From Archivesica marissinica (Eukaryota; Mollusca; Bivalvia; Venerida; Vesicomyidae), in assembly GCA_014843695.1 (NCBI GenBank), contig CM026400.1, forward strand, positions 42,329,983-42,393,982: 64,000 nucleotides of DNA, written 5' to 3'. Below are positions 34,601 to 43,850 of this stretch, piece by piece (the stretch's first letter is position 1; every line of letters starts with the position of its first letter). The translations under genes and the position numbers were made by a program. Under the pieces are notes generated by a model, which saw only the letters and a list, made by a program, of their open reading frames with translations, was not told where the DNA came from and made no database searches.

Positions 34601-37043
34601 TTTCACATATTCCATGCAAACATTGAATAAGGAGTGCATACTTACATGTTTGGCTCGACAGCCAGCGTTATATGCTAATCTATGCCAATCTGTGACTATC
34701 AAATCCATGTAACATTCCTGTAAAATAAGAACCACTCCAAATATATATAGAAGCGTTCGTAATAGTTATTTATGGATAGGTTCGTAGTCTATATTTATAG
34801 AATGGTACGAGATCGCTATTTATAAAGCTATTACCAATAGGCTATATAGTGACGCGTATACCAAAAAAAGCAAAGAGGTCGGTAGTGGTTGTGATGACGT
34901 ATACGCAACAAGTAAAGAGATCGGTAGTTGCGCGATATATCATCAATAGGCTCTATAGTGATGACGTATACACTTCACCCAAAGAGCTGCATGTACTTTT
35001 TATACACTTCACCCAAAGAGCTGCATGTACTTTTTATACACTTCACCCAAAGAGCTGCATGTATTTTTTATACACTTCACCCAAAGAGCTGCATGTACTT
35101 TTTATACACTTCACCCAAAGAGCTGCATGTACTTTTATACACTTCACCCAAAGAGCTGCATGTACTTTTTATACACTTCACCCAAAGAGCTGCATGTACT
35201 TTTTATACACTTCACCCAAAGAGCTGCATGTACTTTTTATACACTTCACCCAAAGAGCTGCATGTACTTTTTATACACTTCACCCAAAGAGCTGCATGTA
35301 CTACTGCCAGCGTTATATGCTAATCTATGCCAATCTGTGACTATCAAATCCATGTAACATTCCTGTAAAATAAGAACCACTCTAAACATTAGCCGACATA
35401 AACTGTTCGTGCGACTTTTAACCCCACACAACAACAACAACAACAATTAAACAGTTCAACAACATATGAACTTAGGACATTGTTCCGAAACATACATCCA
35501 CATTAAGCGTGTCGGTGGGATGCACTAACATAACTGACATAACCGGGTCTGGACCACAGGGATTCGGCACGTTTGGGGGTACTAGTTTATATACTTAAAT
35601 ATATATACTAGTACCCCCAAACGTGCCGAATTCCTGTCGTCTGGACAAATGGTTCGGGTTCATGAACATGTTGATACACTATAGGCTTACTATACATACA
35701 CATTTGTTAGGCCATATCCAAGTAAGTTTTGCTGTCCGATTAGCGCAGTGGTTAGCGAGCTCGCTTCTCACCAATGCGACCCGGATTCGATCCTCAGACA
35801 GGGAAGTATTTGAGATGGTACGGTGGTCATCAGATCGGACAGGTGGGTTTTCTCCGGGTACTCCGGTTTCCTCCCACATGAATGACCACATATACGCTTT
35901 CATCCGAGCCAACGAGAGTGATTAATATAAGTTGTTAAAACTTGCTTCGCAATCGTTGTAAAATAAATAAAGTATAAAAAAGAAAAGAAAAAAAAAGAGT
36001 TTTAAAATGACACCCCGTCACTATCAGAGCACTACATAGTGTCAAGCCTATGATGTACAAAATGTTCTTTAACAAATTAGTTTTGAACCCCGAAGCAATG
36101 TGTCCAGACCCTAAATGTATGTGGAGGTAGTCTTATTTAATGCATATGTGTACTGTAGTGTATTTAGTTTAATAATATTGTATTGCTTGATTCATTTGAC
36201 ATATTTATGTCAATACAAAACATGATAATATTAAAAAAAAGCACGCGGGCCGGGCCGCAATACCTAGCAACATTATGCAGATACGGAATTTTACGATACG
36301 TTTGTATACTATGATATATATTATAATTGTACAATACAACGATACTCTACACATCGAATTCTAGAATTTAGACAACACAAACACGTACGGACGTATACAA
36401 ATAAACAATAGCACAACGTGTCCTACCTCTACAGTAGTATCACACAACGTTAGTCTGTTACAATCGGACAACGAACTGGCTTTGTCACACCGACGACAGC
36501 GAATTAGGTTGGCATATGATGGCTGCACAAATGCTAGCAGTATAATAATAATAATATAAATAATAATAATAATAATAAATACTTTATTTAACGATGTTGA
36601 ATATCCGATTACTGGAAACATAACATGTTCCTTCCATGTGTGTATCACATATGAGCGACGCCTCCTGAAGAGATTAGTCATTTTAGATTTCGGAGGATAG
36701 AGCAATGATGCAGACAGAAACCCATTCCAGAGTATCCTCTGGTTCTTTTACGTGCACTGCATCAACACGAGACCTCAGTTTAAAGTCTCATTTGAAAGAA
36801 TGTTAACATTATTAGCGCCAGACGGAGGGTCGAACCTGTGATCCCTGAATGTGTAGTCCAATGTGTTAACCACTAGACCACTGATCCATCTGATAGACTT
36901 CTTCAGGTTAAGGGTTTAAAATTCTTTAACTTGACTTGATGTTTTTGATACTGACCTGTTACAATAGACACACTCGTCAATACAATCAACGCGAACGCTG
37001 AAAGTTGTGAACATACATGTATTACAAGTATTAAAATCATCAT
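25504..37043 (-). CDS. Secreted two-domain Cys-rich protein, Ly6/uPAR-like (downstream paralogue), multi-exon
   Basis: Eight minus-strand exons can be joined with AG/GT borders and matching phases: 36956-37043, 36427-36533, 34646-34717, 30450-30502, 30352-30404, 29093-29190, 27583-27651, 25504-25690 (727 nt, about 242 codons). The order is: hydrophobic signal peptide; module 1 (CRRC, SDCN, ECYMD, AGCRAKH, SCW...SC, CCGSEDDCNKGLC); module 2 (CYSCDG, VCYV, FGC, YEDYKTC, CHSCCADTGCNYGTC). The CC-x(3-4)-CN ending is the hallmark of LU (Ly6/uPAR, three-finger) domains; the extra cysteines go beyond the usual ten, so the family call is an inference. One N-glycosylation sequon (NVT) lies in module 2. 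The protein is probably secreted; the final exon, which would decide between free and GPI-linked, was not found. Introns hold 80-, 39-, 37- and 34-bp minisatellites and SINEs. A head-to-tail paralogue lies at 44891-60787. Confidence 0.68.
25770..27430. repeat. 39-bp minisatellite in intron
   Basis: About 42 copies of a 39-bp unit, TACGTTACTGTCAGGGATTG plus TCAAAATGTTTATATAAAA. A block at 25875-26063 recurs almost unchanged at 26767-26955, so there is higher-order structure about 892 bp long. The IPDSN-rich minus-strand and CLYKIRYCQG-rich plus-strand frames are products of the stop-free unit. Confidence 0.95.
27583..27651 (-). CDS. Exon 7: module 2 middle (69 nt)
   Basis: The acceptor is TTTTTCAG/GTTTGC and the donor is CAG/GTAACA. 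It has 23 codons, phase 0 both sides. It shows VCYV near the start and FGC four codons before the end, as in the paralogous 69-nt exon at 49572-49640. Confidence 0.75.
27786..28620. repeat. 37-bp minisatellite in intron
   Basis: About 22 copies of GAAGGTAGCAATGAACACG plus TTCGTGATCTTTAGTTTC. The first copies carry a 7-bp insertion (ACATGTA). Degenerate copies continue to about 28760. Confidence 0.95.
28863..29071. mobile_element. MITE with CTAGAGGACA termini, 209 bp
   Basis: Inverted ends CTAGAGGACA (left) and TGTCCTCTAG (right), embedded in TATATA on both sides, suggest a TA-type target. The interior is AT-rich. It lies about 20 bp downstream of exon 6 in the direction of transcription. Confidence 0.6.
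29093..29190 (-). CDS. Exon 6: module 2 N-terminal part (98 nt)
   Basis: The acceptor is CACTAG/GTGCAG and the donor is AGCCAG/GTACCG. It is phase 1 in and phase 0 out. It encodes AAQCYSCDG, then DPKRC and LDHC. CYSCD is the typical opening of a Ly6-like domain. The paralogous exon is 50572-50681 (also QCYSCD). Confidence 0.75.
29200..29840. other. Intronic stretch, no gene recognised
   Basis: AT-rich sequence between exons 5 and 6 on the minus strand, with a 149-codon plus-strand frame from 29528 that runs into a reverse-oriented SINE and resembles no known protein. I see no tandem array and no clear element here. Confidence 0.5.
29845..30062 (-). mobile_element. tRNA-derived SINE, family S4, reverse
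   Basis: The reverse complement has a tRNA-like head (GATAGCGCAG...GTTCGAGCCCCGCTGGAG), a body with TTGCCTCTTCTCTCTCC, and the tail AGTGATTAATATAAGTTG ... TTCGCAATCGAGCTAAAATAA. The same element occurs at 38908-39137 and 49106-49332. Its tail is shared with family S3. Confidence 0.8.
30352..30404 (-). CDS. Exon 5: module 1 C-terminal CC...CN end (53 nt)
   Basis: The acceptor is TCTGCAG/A and the donor is GACG/GTACAT. It is phase 2 in and phase 1 out. It encodes CCGSEDDCNKGLCG, the LU-type ending plus one extra Cys. The paralogous exon 53265-53317 has the same length and encodes CCNLGDDCNKRLCG. Confidence 0.78.
30450..30502 (-). CDS. Exon 4: module 1 penultimate piece (53 nt)
   Basis: The acceptor GGAAG/CTATCC has a weak pyrimidine tract; the donor is TGTCC/GTATGA. 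It is phase 0 in and phase 2 out. It encodes SCWNAAGRWFKYDISC; the two cysteines are 14 residues apart, exactly as in the paralogous 53-nt exon 54101-54153. Support comes mainly from this match and from phase agreement with both neighbours. Confidence 0.6.
30522..30663 (-). mobile_element. tRNA-like (class II) SINE fragment, reverse
   Basis: The reverse complement starts GGGGGCATTCGTGGTCGAGTG (A box) and ends GTTCGAATCCCAATTGGGG (B box). A GACTCGCAC...GGAGGCACCGACC segment is repeated inside. It lies immediately upstream of exon 4 and may have replaced part of the ancestral intron end. Confidence 0.6.
30801..31088 (+). mobile_element. tRNA-derived SINE, family S1, full length
   Basis: The head ACGGATCTGTAGTCCAGTGG ... 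GGTTCGATCCCCCGTCTGA folds as a tRNA. The CTGG/CCAG-flanked loop would give a GGT (Thr) anticodon in most S1 copies. The body AACAGTCTTTCAGATGGGAC, then AGAACCA..GGAGACTCTGGAATGGG, precedes the hairpin tail GTCGCTCATATGGGCAACC ... AGCGACGATAAATAAACG. About ten copies or fragments occur in the window. Confidence 0.88.
31090..32240. other. Intronic AT-rich stretch, no gene recognised
   Basis: No tandem array, exon with conserved phase, or recognisable element was found here between exons 3 and 4 of the downstream paralogue. Confidence 0.5.
32242..32539 (-). mobile_element. SINE family S1, reverse, near full length
   Basis: The reverse complement shows the S1 head (ending GACGGATCTGTCGTCCAGTGG), the body and the hairpin tail TAGCGACGATAAAGAAACG, with moderate divergence from 30801-31088. 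Confidence 0.85.
32540..33060. other. Intronic stretch, no gene recognised
   Basis: Higher G+C than its surroundings. It carries overlapping frames of 106 codons (plus) and 79 codons (minus) without recognisable motifs. No repeat or exon is supported. Confidence 0.4.
33061..34097. repeat. 80-bp minisatellite in intron
   Basis: About 13 copies of an 80-bp unit that starts TTAATGTCGTAGTTATTCTG and includes GGTGGTATTTGG and TACTTACCTGGAGCATT. Each unit contains TACTTACCTGG, whose reverse complement (CCAGGTAAGTA) is a near-consensus 5' splice site on the gene strand. Confidence 0.95.
34291..34505 (+). mobile_element. SINE family S1, 3'-truncated
   Basis: The head ACGGATCTGTAGTCCAGTGG and body continue to TCCTCCAAAAATCTAAA, where the usual tail is missing and unrelated sequence begins. 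Confidence 0.85.
34646..34717 (-). CDS. Exon 3: module 1 middle (72 nt)
   Basis: The acceptor is TTTTACAG/GAATGT and the donor is CAT/GTAAGT (strong). It has 24 codons, phase 0 both sides. It encodes ECYMD at the start and NAGCRAKH at the end. The paralogous exon 60077-60148 has the same length and ends GGCRAKN. A partial duplicate lies at 35306-35383. Confidence 0.78.
34971..35303. repeat. 34-bp minisatellite in intron
   Basis: Nearly ten copies of CACTTCACCCAAAGAGCTGC plus ATGTACTTTTTATA. The plus-strand frames rich in TSPKELHV come from the array. It abuts a copy of exon 3 sequence. Confidence 0.95.
35306..35383 (-). pseudogene. Duplicated, donor-less copy of exon 3
   Basis: It repeats the acceptor side of exon 3 (TTTTACAG, ECYMD onward, up to the sequence encoding NAG) and its upstream intron, identical over about 75 bp apart from one base. 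The last codons and the GTAAGT donor are replaced by the 34-bp array. It cannot splice as exon 3 does. Confidence 0.8.
35555..35638. mobile_element. Palindromic hAT-like MITE, 84 bp
   Basis: An almost perfect palindrome with ends CACAGGGATTCGGCACG and CGTGCCGAATTCCTG. It is flanked by the 8-bp direct repeat GTCTGGAC (35547-35554 and 35639-35646). Eight-base duplications and CAGGG ends are typical of hAT elements. A second copy with another 8-bp duplication lies at 47392-47475. Confidence 0.85.
35732..35985 (+). mobile_element. tRNA-derived SINE, family S3
   Basis: The head GTCCGATTAGCGCAGTGG ... ATTCGATCCTCAGACAGGG is tRNA-like (loop CTCACCA would give a CAC, Val-type anticodon). The body has GGTGGGTTTTCTCCGGGTAC and the tail AGTGATTAATATAAGTTG ... 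TTCGCAATCGTTGTAAAATAA, which is shared with S4. Confidence 0.85.
36427..36533 (-). CDS. Exon 2: module 1 N-terminal part (107 nt)
   Basis: The acceptor is TGCTAG/CATTTG and the donor is GTAGAG/GTAGGA. It is phase 1 in and phase 0 out, 35 codons. It encodes LIRCRRCDKASSLSDCN then LCDTTVE. The paralogous exon 60672-60787 shares 14 of 24 residues over the Cys-rich part (CRLC, ASTLSDCN, CDATLE). The nearer AG at TGTGCAG would break the phase with exon 1, so I chose the upstream one. Confidence 0.75.
36645..36893 (-). mobile_element. SINE family S1, reverse, degraded tail
   Basis: The reverse complement shows the S1 head (ATGGATCAGTGGTCTAGTGG) and the body to GGAGGCGTCGCTCATATG. The hairpin tail is lost. 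Confidence 0.8.
36956..37043 (-). CDS. Exon 1: signal peptide (88 nt coding)
   Basis: The frame runs from a Met at 37043 (alternatives 37040 or 37052) through a hydrophobic stretch including LSAFALIVLTSVSIVT to the donor ACAG/GTCAGT in phase 1. It completes an Ala with the next exon, giving a plausible cleavage site (IVTA/FVQ). The open frame continues upstream to a run of Leu/Ile/Met codons, so the start is uncertain. No promoter was recognised. Confidence 0.6.
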
Positions 37044-37127
37044 CGCTATTATCATCAACAAAAACAACAATGACATCATAATCACCAATAACAGCAACAC
37101 ATTACTAATTCAGCAACTTAATGCAAT

Positions 37128-37298
37128 ATTGCACTTTAATATTAGTAATATAGATATTGCACTTTAATATTAGTAATATAGATATTGCACTTTAATATTA
37201 GTAATATAGATATTGCACTTTAATATTAGTAATATAGATATTGCACTTTAATATTAGTAATATAGATATTGCACTTTAATATTAGTAATATAGATATT
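37128..37298. repeat. 28-bp minisatellite
   Basis: Six copies of GCACTTTAATATTAGTAATA plus TAGATATT, just upstream of the signal-peptide exon (gene strand minus). Any promoter of the downstream paralogue would lie in or beyond this array. Confidence 0.95.
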
Positions 37299-37299
37299 G

Positions 37300-37720
37300 T
37301 TCTTTATGCCATTTGTACTAACATAATTATTATTGGTTAGGTGACTTTCAGGCTATACCAAAATTCCAACCTTACCCGGTCAACTAACAAACGAGTTATA
37401 TACCAACATGTGTGTAAGGTTGCCCCTCAAAATAGTGGACCTCCAAGCTAATAGTCATCTAGCACTTAACATTATAGCAGAAACACTATATACAATTGAC
37501 GGAACGACTAGTGTTGTAAACGTCTCGCTATTATGTCATGGTCGTAAGGAAACTGTTAACATCCGTTTGGTAATATTCAATAACAATGAGTAAATATCGC
37601 AGTGTTTGTTTTGCGTAATCGTTGAAAGTGATCTAAGTGGTTACTGGCTATCGTATTTATTACATATTTATGATTTCCTCACATCATACTAAACACTTGA
37701 GATTTTCTATTTAAGTTTAT
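37300..37720. other. Intergenic stretch between paralogues, nothing recognised
   Basis: AT-rich with a 61-codon plus-strand frame and no motif. It would contain the 5' flank of the downstream paralogue, but no core promoter motif is convincing. Confidence 0.4.
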
Positions 37721-38225
37721 TTCACGCCGCTACCTAACCCAAGCGACAGATATAGCAACACATTTCCTGGACAGGCTCCAGCTGTTAACAAGTACTTAGT
37801 GCACTAACATTCGTAAGAAACCGACAACGTTTTAATATAAAGAGACACGATCTGAGTGGGGCTCGAACATGTTACCAATGAATGAATGGTGTTTTACGGC
37901 GCATCGACATCTAAGGTCATGTAGCGCGCATTAAAGTTATGTTTATTGTCGAGTGTATGAAATAAAATTCTATATAAGTATATGCATTACGTAAAAATTA
38001 ATACTAAGAAGTTATAAAGACGTAAGATTAATTACAGGTAATATATGAATGAATGATTACTACAAAGGCATGATTAACAATTGATATCACAGCTTATTAT
38101 AAATTCCTATTGCCTTGATAAATGATATGATGGACTCTACTCTGATAGAGTCCGAACATGTTACCATCAGTGATGATAGGTTACAGTGGTATATAGGTCA
38201 GCGACAGTAACCACTAGACTAGGAC
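37720..38225 (-). mobile_element. SINE family S2, reverse, split by a 275-bp insertion
   Basis: The two parts, 37720-37877 and 38153-38225, together form an S2 element (body with GGAGCCTGTCC; tRNA-like head with ACTGTAACCTATCATCACTG). The break is marked by a 14-bp direct repeat CGAACATGTTACCA on both sides. Confidence 0.8.
37878..38152. mobile_element. Retroposon-like insertion with 14-bp target duplication
   Basis: A 275-bp insert beginning ATGAATGAATGGTGTTTTAC and ending TCTACTCTGATAGAGTC, flanked by CGAACATGTTACCA (37864-37877 and 38153-38166). The duplication length suggests LINE-driven insertion. The insert shows no tRNA-like boxes that I can identify, so the family is unknown. Confidence 0.75.
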
Positions 38226-38289
38226 AAAAAAGTGTGTGATGTCATATATCAACACTTAAATATGAATGCTCAATATGTAAACGCCGTAT

Positions 38290-38508
38290 GTTTAAATTTT
38301 ATTATTTTACAACGATTGCGATGCAAGTTTTAACAATGAAAGCGTATATGTGATCATTCGTGTGGCAGGAAACCGGAGTACCCGGAGAAAACCCACCTGC
38401 CGATCTGGCGACCACCATACCATCTCACATTCGTTCCGGACCGAGGATCGAACCCGGGTTGCATTGGCGAGAAGCGAGCGTGATAACCACTGCGCTAATC
38501 GGACAGCC
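38290..38508 (-). mobile_element. SINE family S3, reverse
   Basis: The reverse complement gives the head GTCCGATTAGCGCAGTGGTT, B box GGTTCGATCCTCGG, body GGTGGGTTTTCTCCGGGTAC and part of the tail. Confidence 0.8.
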
Positions 38509-38654
38509 TGTAACGACTATATTACAGCTTCAATAAGGTTTTGCCAATACACTTAATTAAGATCGATTTAAGGATAATTATTAATTTTCATATGTATGAT
38601 TGCCCCACATCATACTAAACTTGTAGCACCACATACATGTATTAACACTTAAAT

Positions 38655-38775
38655 ATTAATGCTCAATATGTACACTTTGCAACGACTATATTAATGAATC
38701 GATATGTACACTTTGTAACGACTATATTAATGAGTCAATATGTACACTTCGTAACGACTATATTAACGAGGCGAG
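38655..38775. repeat. Short 36-bp tandem repeat (unrelated to the large arrays)
   Basis: About three copies of TATGTACACTTTGTAACGAC plus TATATTAATGAGTCAA. Confidence 0.8.
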
Positions 38776-38907
38776 AGATAGTTGCCAATACCCCTAATTA
38801 AGATCAACGTAAGGAAAATGTTTTAATACTTGCTCGCATTCATAGTGCACTTGTCATCTATTCTGAAAGAGTATGTATATTGTGTTCATTGCATATCAAT
38901 ATATTGT

Positions 38908-39137
38908 GGACGTCGTGATAGCGCAGTGGATGCGCGTTCGCTTCAGGTGCGAAAGATCCGGAGTTCGAGCCCCGCTGGAGCCGTTACGATTGTGCCCTTA
39001 GGCAAGGCATTTAAATTCCACATTGCCTCTTCTCTCTCCTTCATGGCGATGGATTCCACCATGAATGAGGTCTCGAGAGTGATTAATATAAGTTGAAAGA
39101 ACTTGTTTCGCAATCGAGCTAAAATAAATTTGTATAA
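38908..39137 (+). mobile_element. SINE family S4, full length
   Basis: The head GTCGTGATAGCGCAGTGGAT ... GAGTTCGAGCCCCGCTGGAG has a perfect TTCGC/GCGAA anticodon stem. The body TTGCCTCTTCTCTCTCC and the tail AGTGATTAATATAAGTTG ... CGAGCTAAAATAAATTTG follow. Confidence 0.85.
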
Positions 39138-39139
39138 AC

Positions 39140-40640
39140 TATCAATATATACTTATTATGAAATGCCTATATTTCAGGAGATAAAAACAGCAAACATCTT
39201 AATGAATTTAATCAGTGTTATTTATAGGGCTTACAATTAAATTATCTTTATTCGTTTTTGCTGATGATGATTAATTTGCAAATTCTTTCTCGTGTTGGCA
39301 TTAGTAAACATCAAAGTACAAAGTTATTAAATGGTTTTGTAGCTATCATGGACCTACCGGTTTTCGGTCCTCAGTTTAATTGCTAAAAATAATCGATTAT
39401 ACGTATATTTTATAGTTTAATCGTGTTTTAGCTCTTTTTTTAAAATCACGACTTTTACTCTAAATGTTGTTGATATTTGAACTTTGAACGGTTATTCATT
39501 AAATTCGAAAATCGCGCGTACAACGACCACGGGTACTGCGGCGTATGACGAGGCCGATGGTCGAGTGGACTAGGGTGCGATTTTGACCGCGTACATATAT
39601 GTACATGCATATATTCCCAATTTTATAATATTTAATTACATCGGTATTGCAATTCATTCGATGAACTTATGTGCCCTGATTGCATACATTTTGGTATGAG
39701 GGTTGCCAACATGCGCAATCGCAGTGCAGGCAGCGTTCGTCGCGAGAAAAGGCGTGTCTTACAGTTTACGCTGTTCCAAGGGTGATCTATTTACCTGTTC
39801 CGGTACACGGTAAGTTGCAAATCTGGACTAAAACATTTTAAATGGAAAGTGTGCTATATTTTCTTTGTCATTAAAAAGAATAATTAATGTAAATATAAGT
39901 AATGAATCGCGGTTCGGCCTGCACACACTTTAACCACGCCCAATGTAGTTCATACCCCGATAGAAACTATTAACCCGCGATTCATTCCTTTTTGCAATTG
40001 TCACCAATCATGAATTACTATAGTGTACACAATTAGACAACATCCTATAATTTGCATCGTTATTAATGTCTCATCCATGCTATGTACATACATATAACGT
40101 AGAAAACAACATTAAACATATAAATGTTAAGTGCATAGCCATTCTAAGTAGAATTAAAATTTACACATATTACACAACAAAACGCAAGGTAACCACAGGT
40201 TACTGTTAGTTAATGTAACCATTTATTTTCATCATAAAGACAAGAAACAGTTGCTAATTTCAATATTATTTACTTCTTGTAGTATATAAATGTCAAAATA
40301 ATAATACTAAAAAGAAAGGACATTATTTACTAAAGTAAAACAATTGATGCTGGAAAATATTATGGGGGAAAACAGATGCGCGAACAAAAACTATTGAGAA
40401 CATAAACTGTACTTACTGGCTAAATATATGTGGCTGTTATTGCTGCGCAAGGGCGTTTATAATGCTATTAAGATAAGACTAACATTAGATAATACTTATG
40501 AATTTGAAATGAGACACATGTACAATCGGTGGCCTTCGTAGTACATTGTCGTCACGACTTTATATCTGAGGGCTAATGTTCTATTAAATTAACTGCATTT
40601 AGTGCATATACCATATTTAGAGGATATCTCTATTTAGTTG
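39140..40640. other. Intergenic stretch, no gene recognised; one small hairpin
   Basis: No supported gene or array. A possible small foldback lies at 39901-39985 (ATGAATCGCGGTT against AACCCGCGATTCAT). A tRNA-like start (GGCCGATGGTCGAGTGG near 39552) is too short to call as a SINE. Confidence 0.4.
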
Positions 40641-40644
40641 ATCC

Positions 40645-40880
40645 AAAGAGGCATCCATGGCGAGTGGTTACGATCGTTGACTTCAAATCACTGGCCCCTC
40701 AACGCTGTATATTCGAATCCCACTTAGGGTGTCTATTATTTTCAAATGAGGCAGCTACTTAATTAGCTTGCGGTAGGTCGGTTGTTCTAAATGGGTGACC
40801 GGCCATGCTTGAAATACTGCTCGCGGGTGGGGGGAGGTCTTCATCCACATATAATAGCTGGGGAGTTGCCATATGATCTA
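40645..40880 (+). mobile_element. tRNA-like SINE, other family
   Basis: The head GGCATCCATGGCGAGTGGTT ... TATTCGAATCCCACTTAGGG resembles a class II tRNA. It is followed by TAGGTCGGTTGTTCTAAATG, GTGACCGGCCATGC and a G-rich stretch. A distant relative may lie in reverse at 25310-25475. Confidence 0.5.
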
Positions 40881-40914
40881 GGCTGGTAGTGTGATTTTAA
40901 ACACAATAAACTGT

Positions 40915-41145
40915 ACAATTAGCGCGCTCGCTTCTCACTAATGCAACCTGGGTTCGATCCTCGGACTGGGAAGTATGTGAGATGGTATGGTGGTCGCCAG
41001 ATCGTACAGGTGGGTTTTCTCGGGGTACTCCAGTTTCCTCTCACAAGAAGACCACATATACGCTTTCATCCGCGCCAATGAGAGTGATTAATATAAGTTG
41101 TTAGAACTTGCTTCGCAATCGTTGTAAAATAAATAAAGTTTAAAA
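40915..41145 (+). mobile_element. SINE family S3, slightly 5'-truncated
   Basis: It starts within the A box (ATTAGCGCGCTCGCTTCTC) and runs to an intact tail, TTCGCAATCGTTGTAAAATAAATAAAG, ending in an A-rich run. The 42-bp array begins directly after this tail. Confidence 0.85.
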
Positions 41146-41165
41146 AAAACACAAAAAAACCCACA

Positions 41166-43092
41166 AGAAACAATGAAACCAAATATACAAGGTGACATTA
41201 GAAAGTAGATATTGATTGGACCATATATACAAGGTGACATTAGAAAGTAGATATTGATTGGACCATATATACAAGGTGACATTAGAAAGTAGATATTGAT
41301 TGGATCAAATATACAAGGTGACATTAGAAAGTAGATATTGATTGGATCAAATATACAAGGTGACATTAGAGAGTAGATTTTGATTGGATCAAACATACAA
41401 GGTGACATTAGAAAGTAGATATTGATTGTATCATATATACAAGGTGACATTAGAAAGTAGATATTGATTGGATCAAATATACAAGGTGACATTAGAAAGT
41501 AGATATTGATTGGATCAAATATACAAGGTGACATTAGAAGTAGATTTGATACATACAAGGTGACATTAGAAAGTAGATTTTGATTGGATCAAATATACAA
41601 GGTGACATTAGAAAGTAGATATTGATTGGATCAAATATACAAGGTGACATTAGAAAGTAGATATTGATACATACAAGGTGACATTAGAAAGTAGATTTTG
41701 ATTGGATCAAATATACAATGTGACATTAGAAAGTAGATATTGATTGGACCAAATATACAAGGTGACATTAGAAAGTAGATATTGATACATACAAGGTGAC
41801 ATTAGAAAGTAGATTTTGATTGGATCAAATATACAATGTGACATTAGAAAGTAGATATTGATTGGACCAAATATACAAGGTGACATTAGAAAGTAGATAT
41901 TGATACATACAAGGTGACATTAGAAAGTAGATTTTGATTGGATCAAATATACAATGTGACATTAGAAAGTAGATATTGATTGGACCAAATATACAAGGTG
42001 ACATTAGAAAGTAGATATTGATACATACAAGGTGACATTAGAAAGTAGATTTTGATTGGATCAAATATACAATGTGACATTAGAAAGTAGATATTGATTG
42101 GACCAAATATACAAGGTGACATTAGAAAGTAGATATTGATTGGATCAAATATACAAGGTGACATTAGAAAGTAGATATTGATATATACAAGGTGACATTA
42201 GAAAGTAGATATTGATATATACAAGGTGACATTAGAAAGTAGATATTGATTGGATCAAATATACAAGGTGACATTAGAAAGTAGATATTGATTGATACAT
42301 TAAGGTGACATTAGAAAGTAGATATTGATTGGATCAAATATACAAGGTGACATTAGAAAGTAGATATTGATTGGATCAAATATACAAGGTGACATTAGAA
42401 AGTAGATATTGAACCAAATATACAAGGACATAGAAAGATATTGATTGGACCAAATATACAAGGTGACATTAGAAAGTAGATATTGATACATACAAGTGAT
42501 ATTAGAAAGTAGATATTGATTGGATCAAATATACAGGTGACATTAGAAAGTAGATATTGATTGGATCAAATTGACATTAGAAAGTAATATTGATACATAC
42601 AAGGTGACATTAGAAAGTAGATATTGATTGGATCAAATATACAATGTGACATTAGAAAGTAGATATTGATACATACAAGGTGAGATTAGAAAGTAGATAT
42701 TGATTGGATCAAATATACAAGGTGACATTAGAAAGTAGATATTGATTGGACCAAATATACAAGGTGACATTAGAAAGTAGATATTGATACATACAAGATG
42801 AGATTAGAAAGATATATTGATTGGACCATATATACAAGGTGACATTAGAAAGTAGATATTGATTGGATCAAATATACAAGGTGAGATTAGAAAGTAGATA
42901 TTGATTGGATCAAATATACAAGGTGACATTAGAAAGTAGATATTGATTGGACCAAATATACAACGTGACATTAGAAAGTAGATATTGATTGGATCAAATA
43001 TACAAGGTGACATTAGAAAGTAGATATTGATTGGATCAAATATACAAGGTGACATTAGAAAGTAGATATTGATTGGACCAAATATACAAGGC
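41166..43092. repeat. 42-bp minisatellite with 28-bp short units
   Basis: About 50 units of AAGGTGACATTAGAAAGTAG plus ATATTGATTGGATCAAATATAC (42 bp), alternating in places with a 28-bp form ending ATATTGATACATAC. A long/long/short higher-order pattern is clear between 41560 and 42110. Confidence 0.96.
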
Positions 43093-43264
43093 GACAATAA
43101 AGGTGATAGTTATTGGGGTGTGGATAAACAAACAATAATGTGAGGATGGATATAATGGTAGTAGATACCTAGAGGTTTTTACGTGGCTAGTTTCATACCA
43201 GCACTTGATATCAGCCTGAGACAGAAGGTCGAAAGCCAATATAATTTTTTTAATTTGTTTATTA

Positions 43265-43495
43265 AAATAAGTTTATTTAACGTCGCTAACGGTTGCCAAT
43301 TTGAGCGACGGGCAGATGACCTATCATGGACAGGCTCCAGCGGTTAACAAGTACTTGGTGCACTAACCTCCGTAAGAAATGTATTCATATAATGAAACAC
43401 GTTCTGAGCGGGGCTCGAACCAGTGACCATTGGTAATGCTACATGTAGGTTACAGTGGTATACAAGTCAACGACCGTAACCACTTGACCAGCTCT
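43265..43495 (-). mobile_element. SINE family S2, reverse, with hairpin tail
   Basis: The reverse complement carries the class II tRNA-like head, the S2 body and the tail GTCGCTCAAATTGGCAACC ... AGCGACGTTAAATAAAC. It shows that S2 and S1 share their 3' end. Confidence 0.8.
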
Positions 43496-43636
43496 AAAAT
43501 CATGCTCTCCGTTTTCCATTTATCAAGAATAAATCACAATTACTGAATTAGATACACGAAAACGATTGAAATATTACAACGAAACTACAAACATCTGCTA
43601 TATGTCAAATTTACCACACTGAGATATTATAGGAAA

Positions 43637-43793
43637 CCAACTAGCACAGAGTGCGCATGCATTATTTTCTCAGGAACTACTTATGATACGTTTTTTCTGG
43701 TTTGATACGGTCATGAGTGCGAATCAAACGAGACAAAACGTATCATAAACTGTTTCCAGAGAAAATAACGCATGCGCACTCTGTGCTAGTTTG
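43637..43793. mobile_element. Foldback (long inverted repeat) element, about 157 bp
   Basis: The arms match almost completely: ACTAGCACAGAGTGCGCATG on the left, CATGCGCACTCTGTGCTAGT on the right, extending through AGAAAATAA and TGATACGTTTT. The central part is about 45 bp. Target duplications are not clear. Confidence 0.75.
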
Positions 43794-43850
43794 TAAACAT
43801 AATATCAGGTCGGAATACACAATGTATCAAGCTACCTGGGTGGTAGACAG

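Noticed and set aside
41088..43097. Frames with MSPCIFDPINIYFL period
   Set aside because: Produced by the 42-bp array, a multiple of three without stops on the minus strand.
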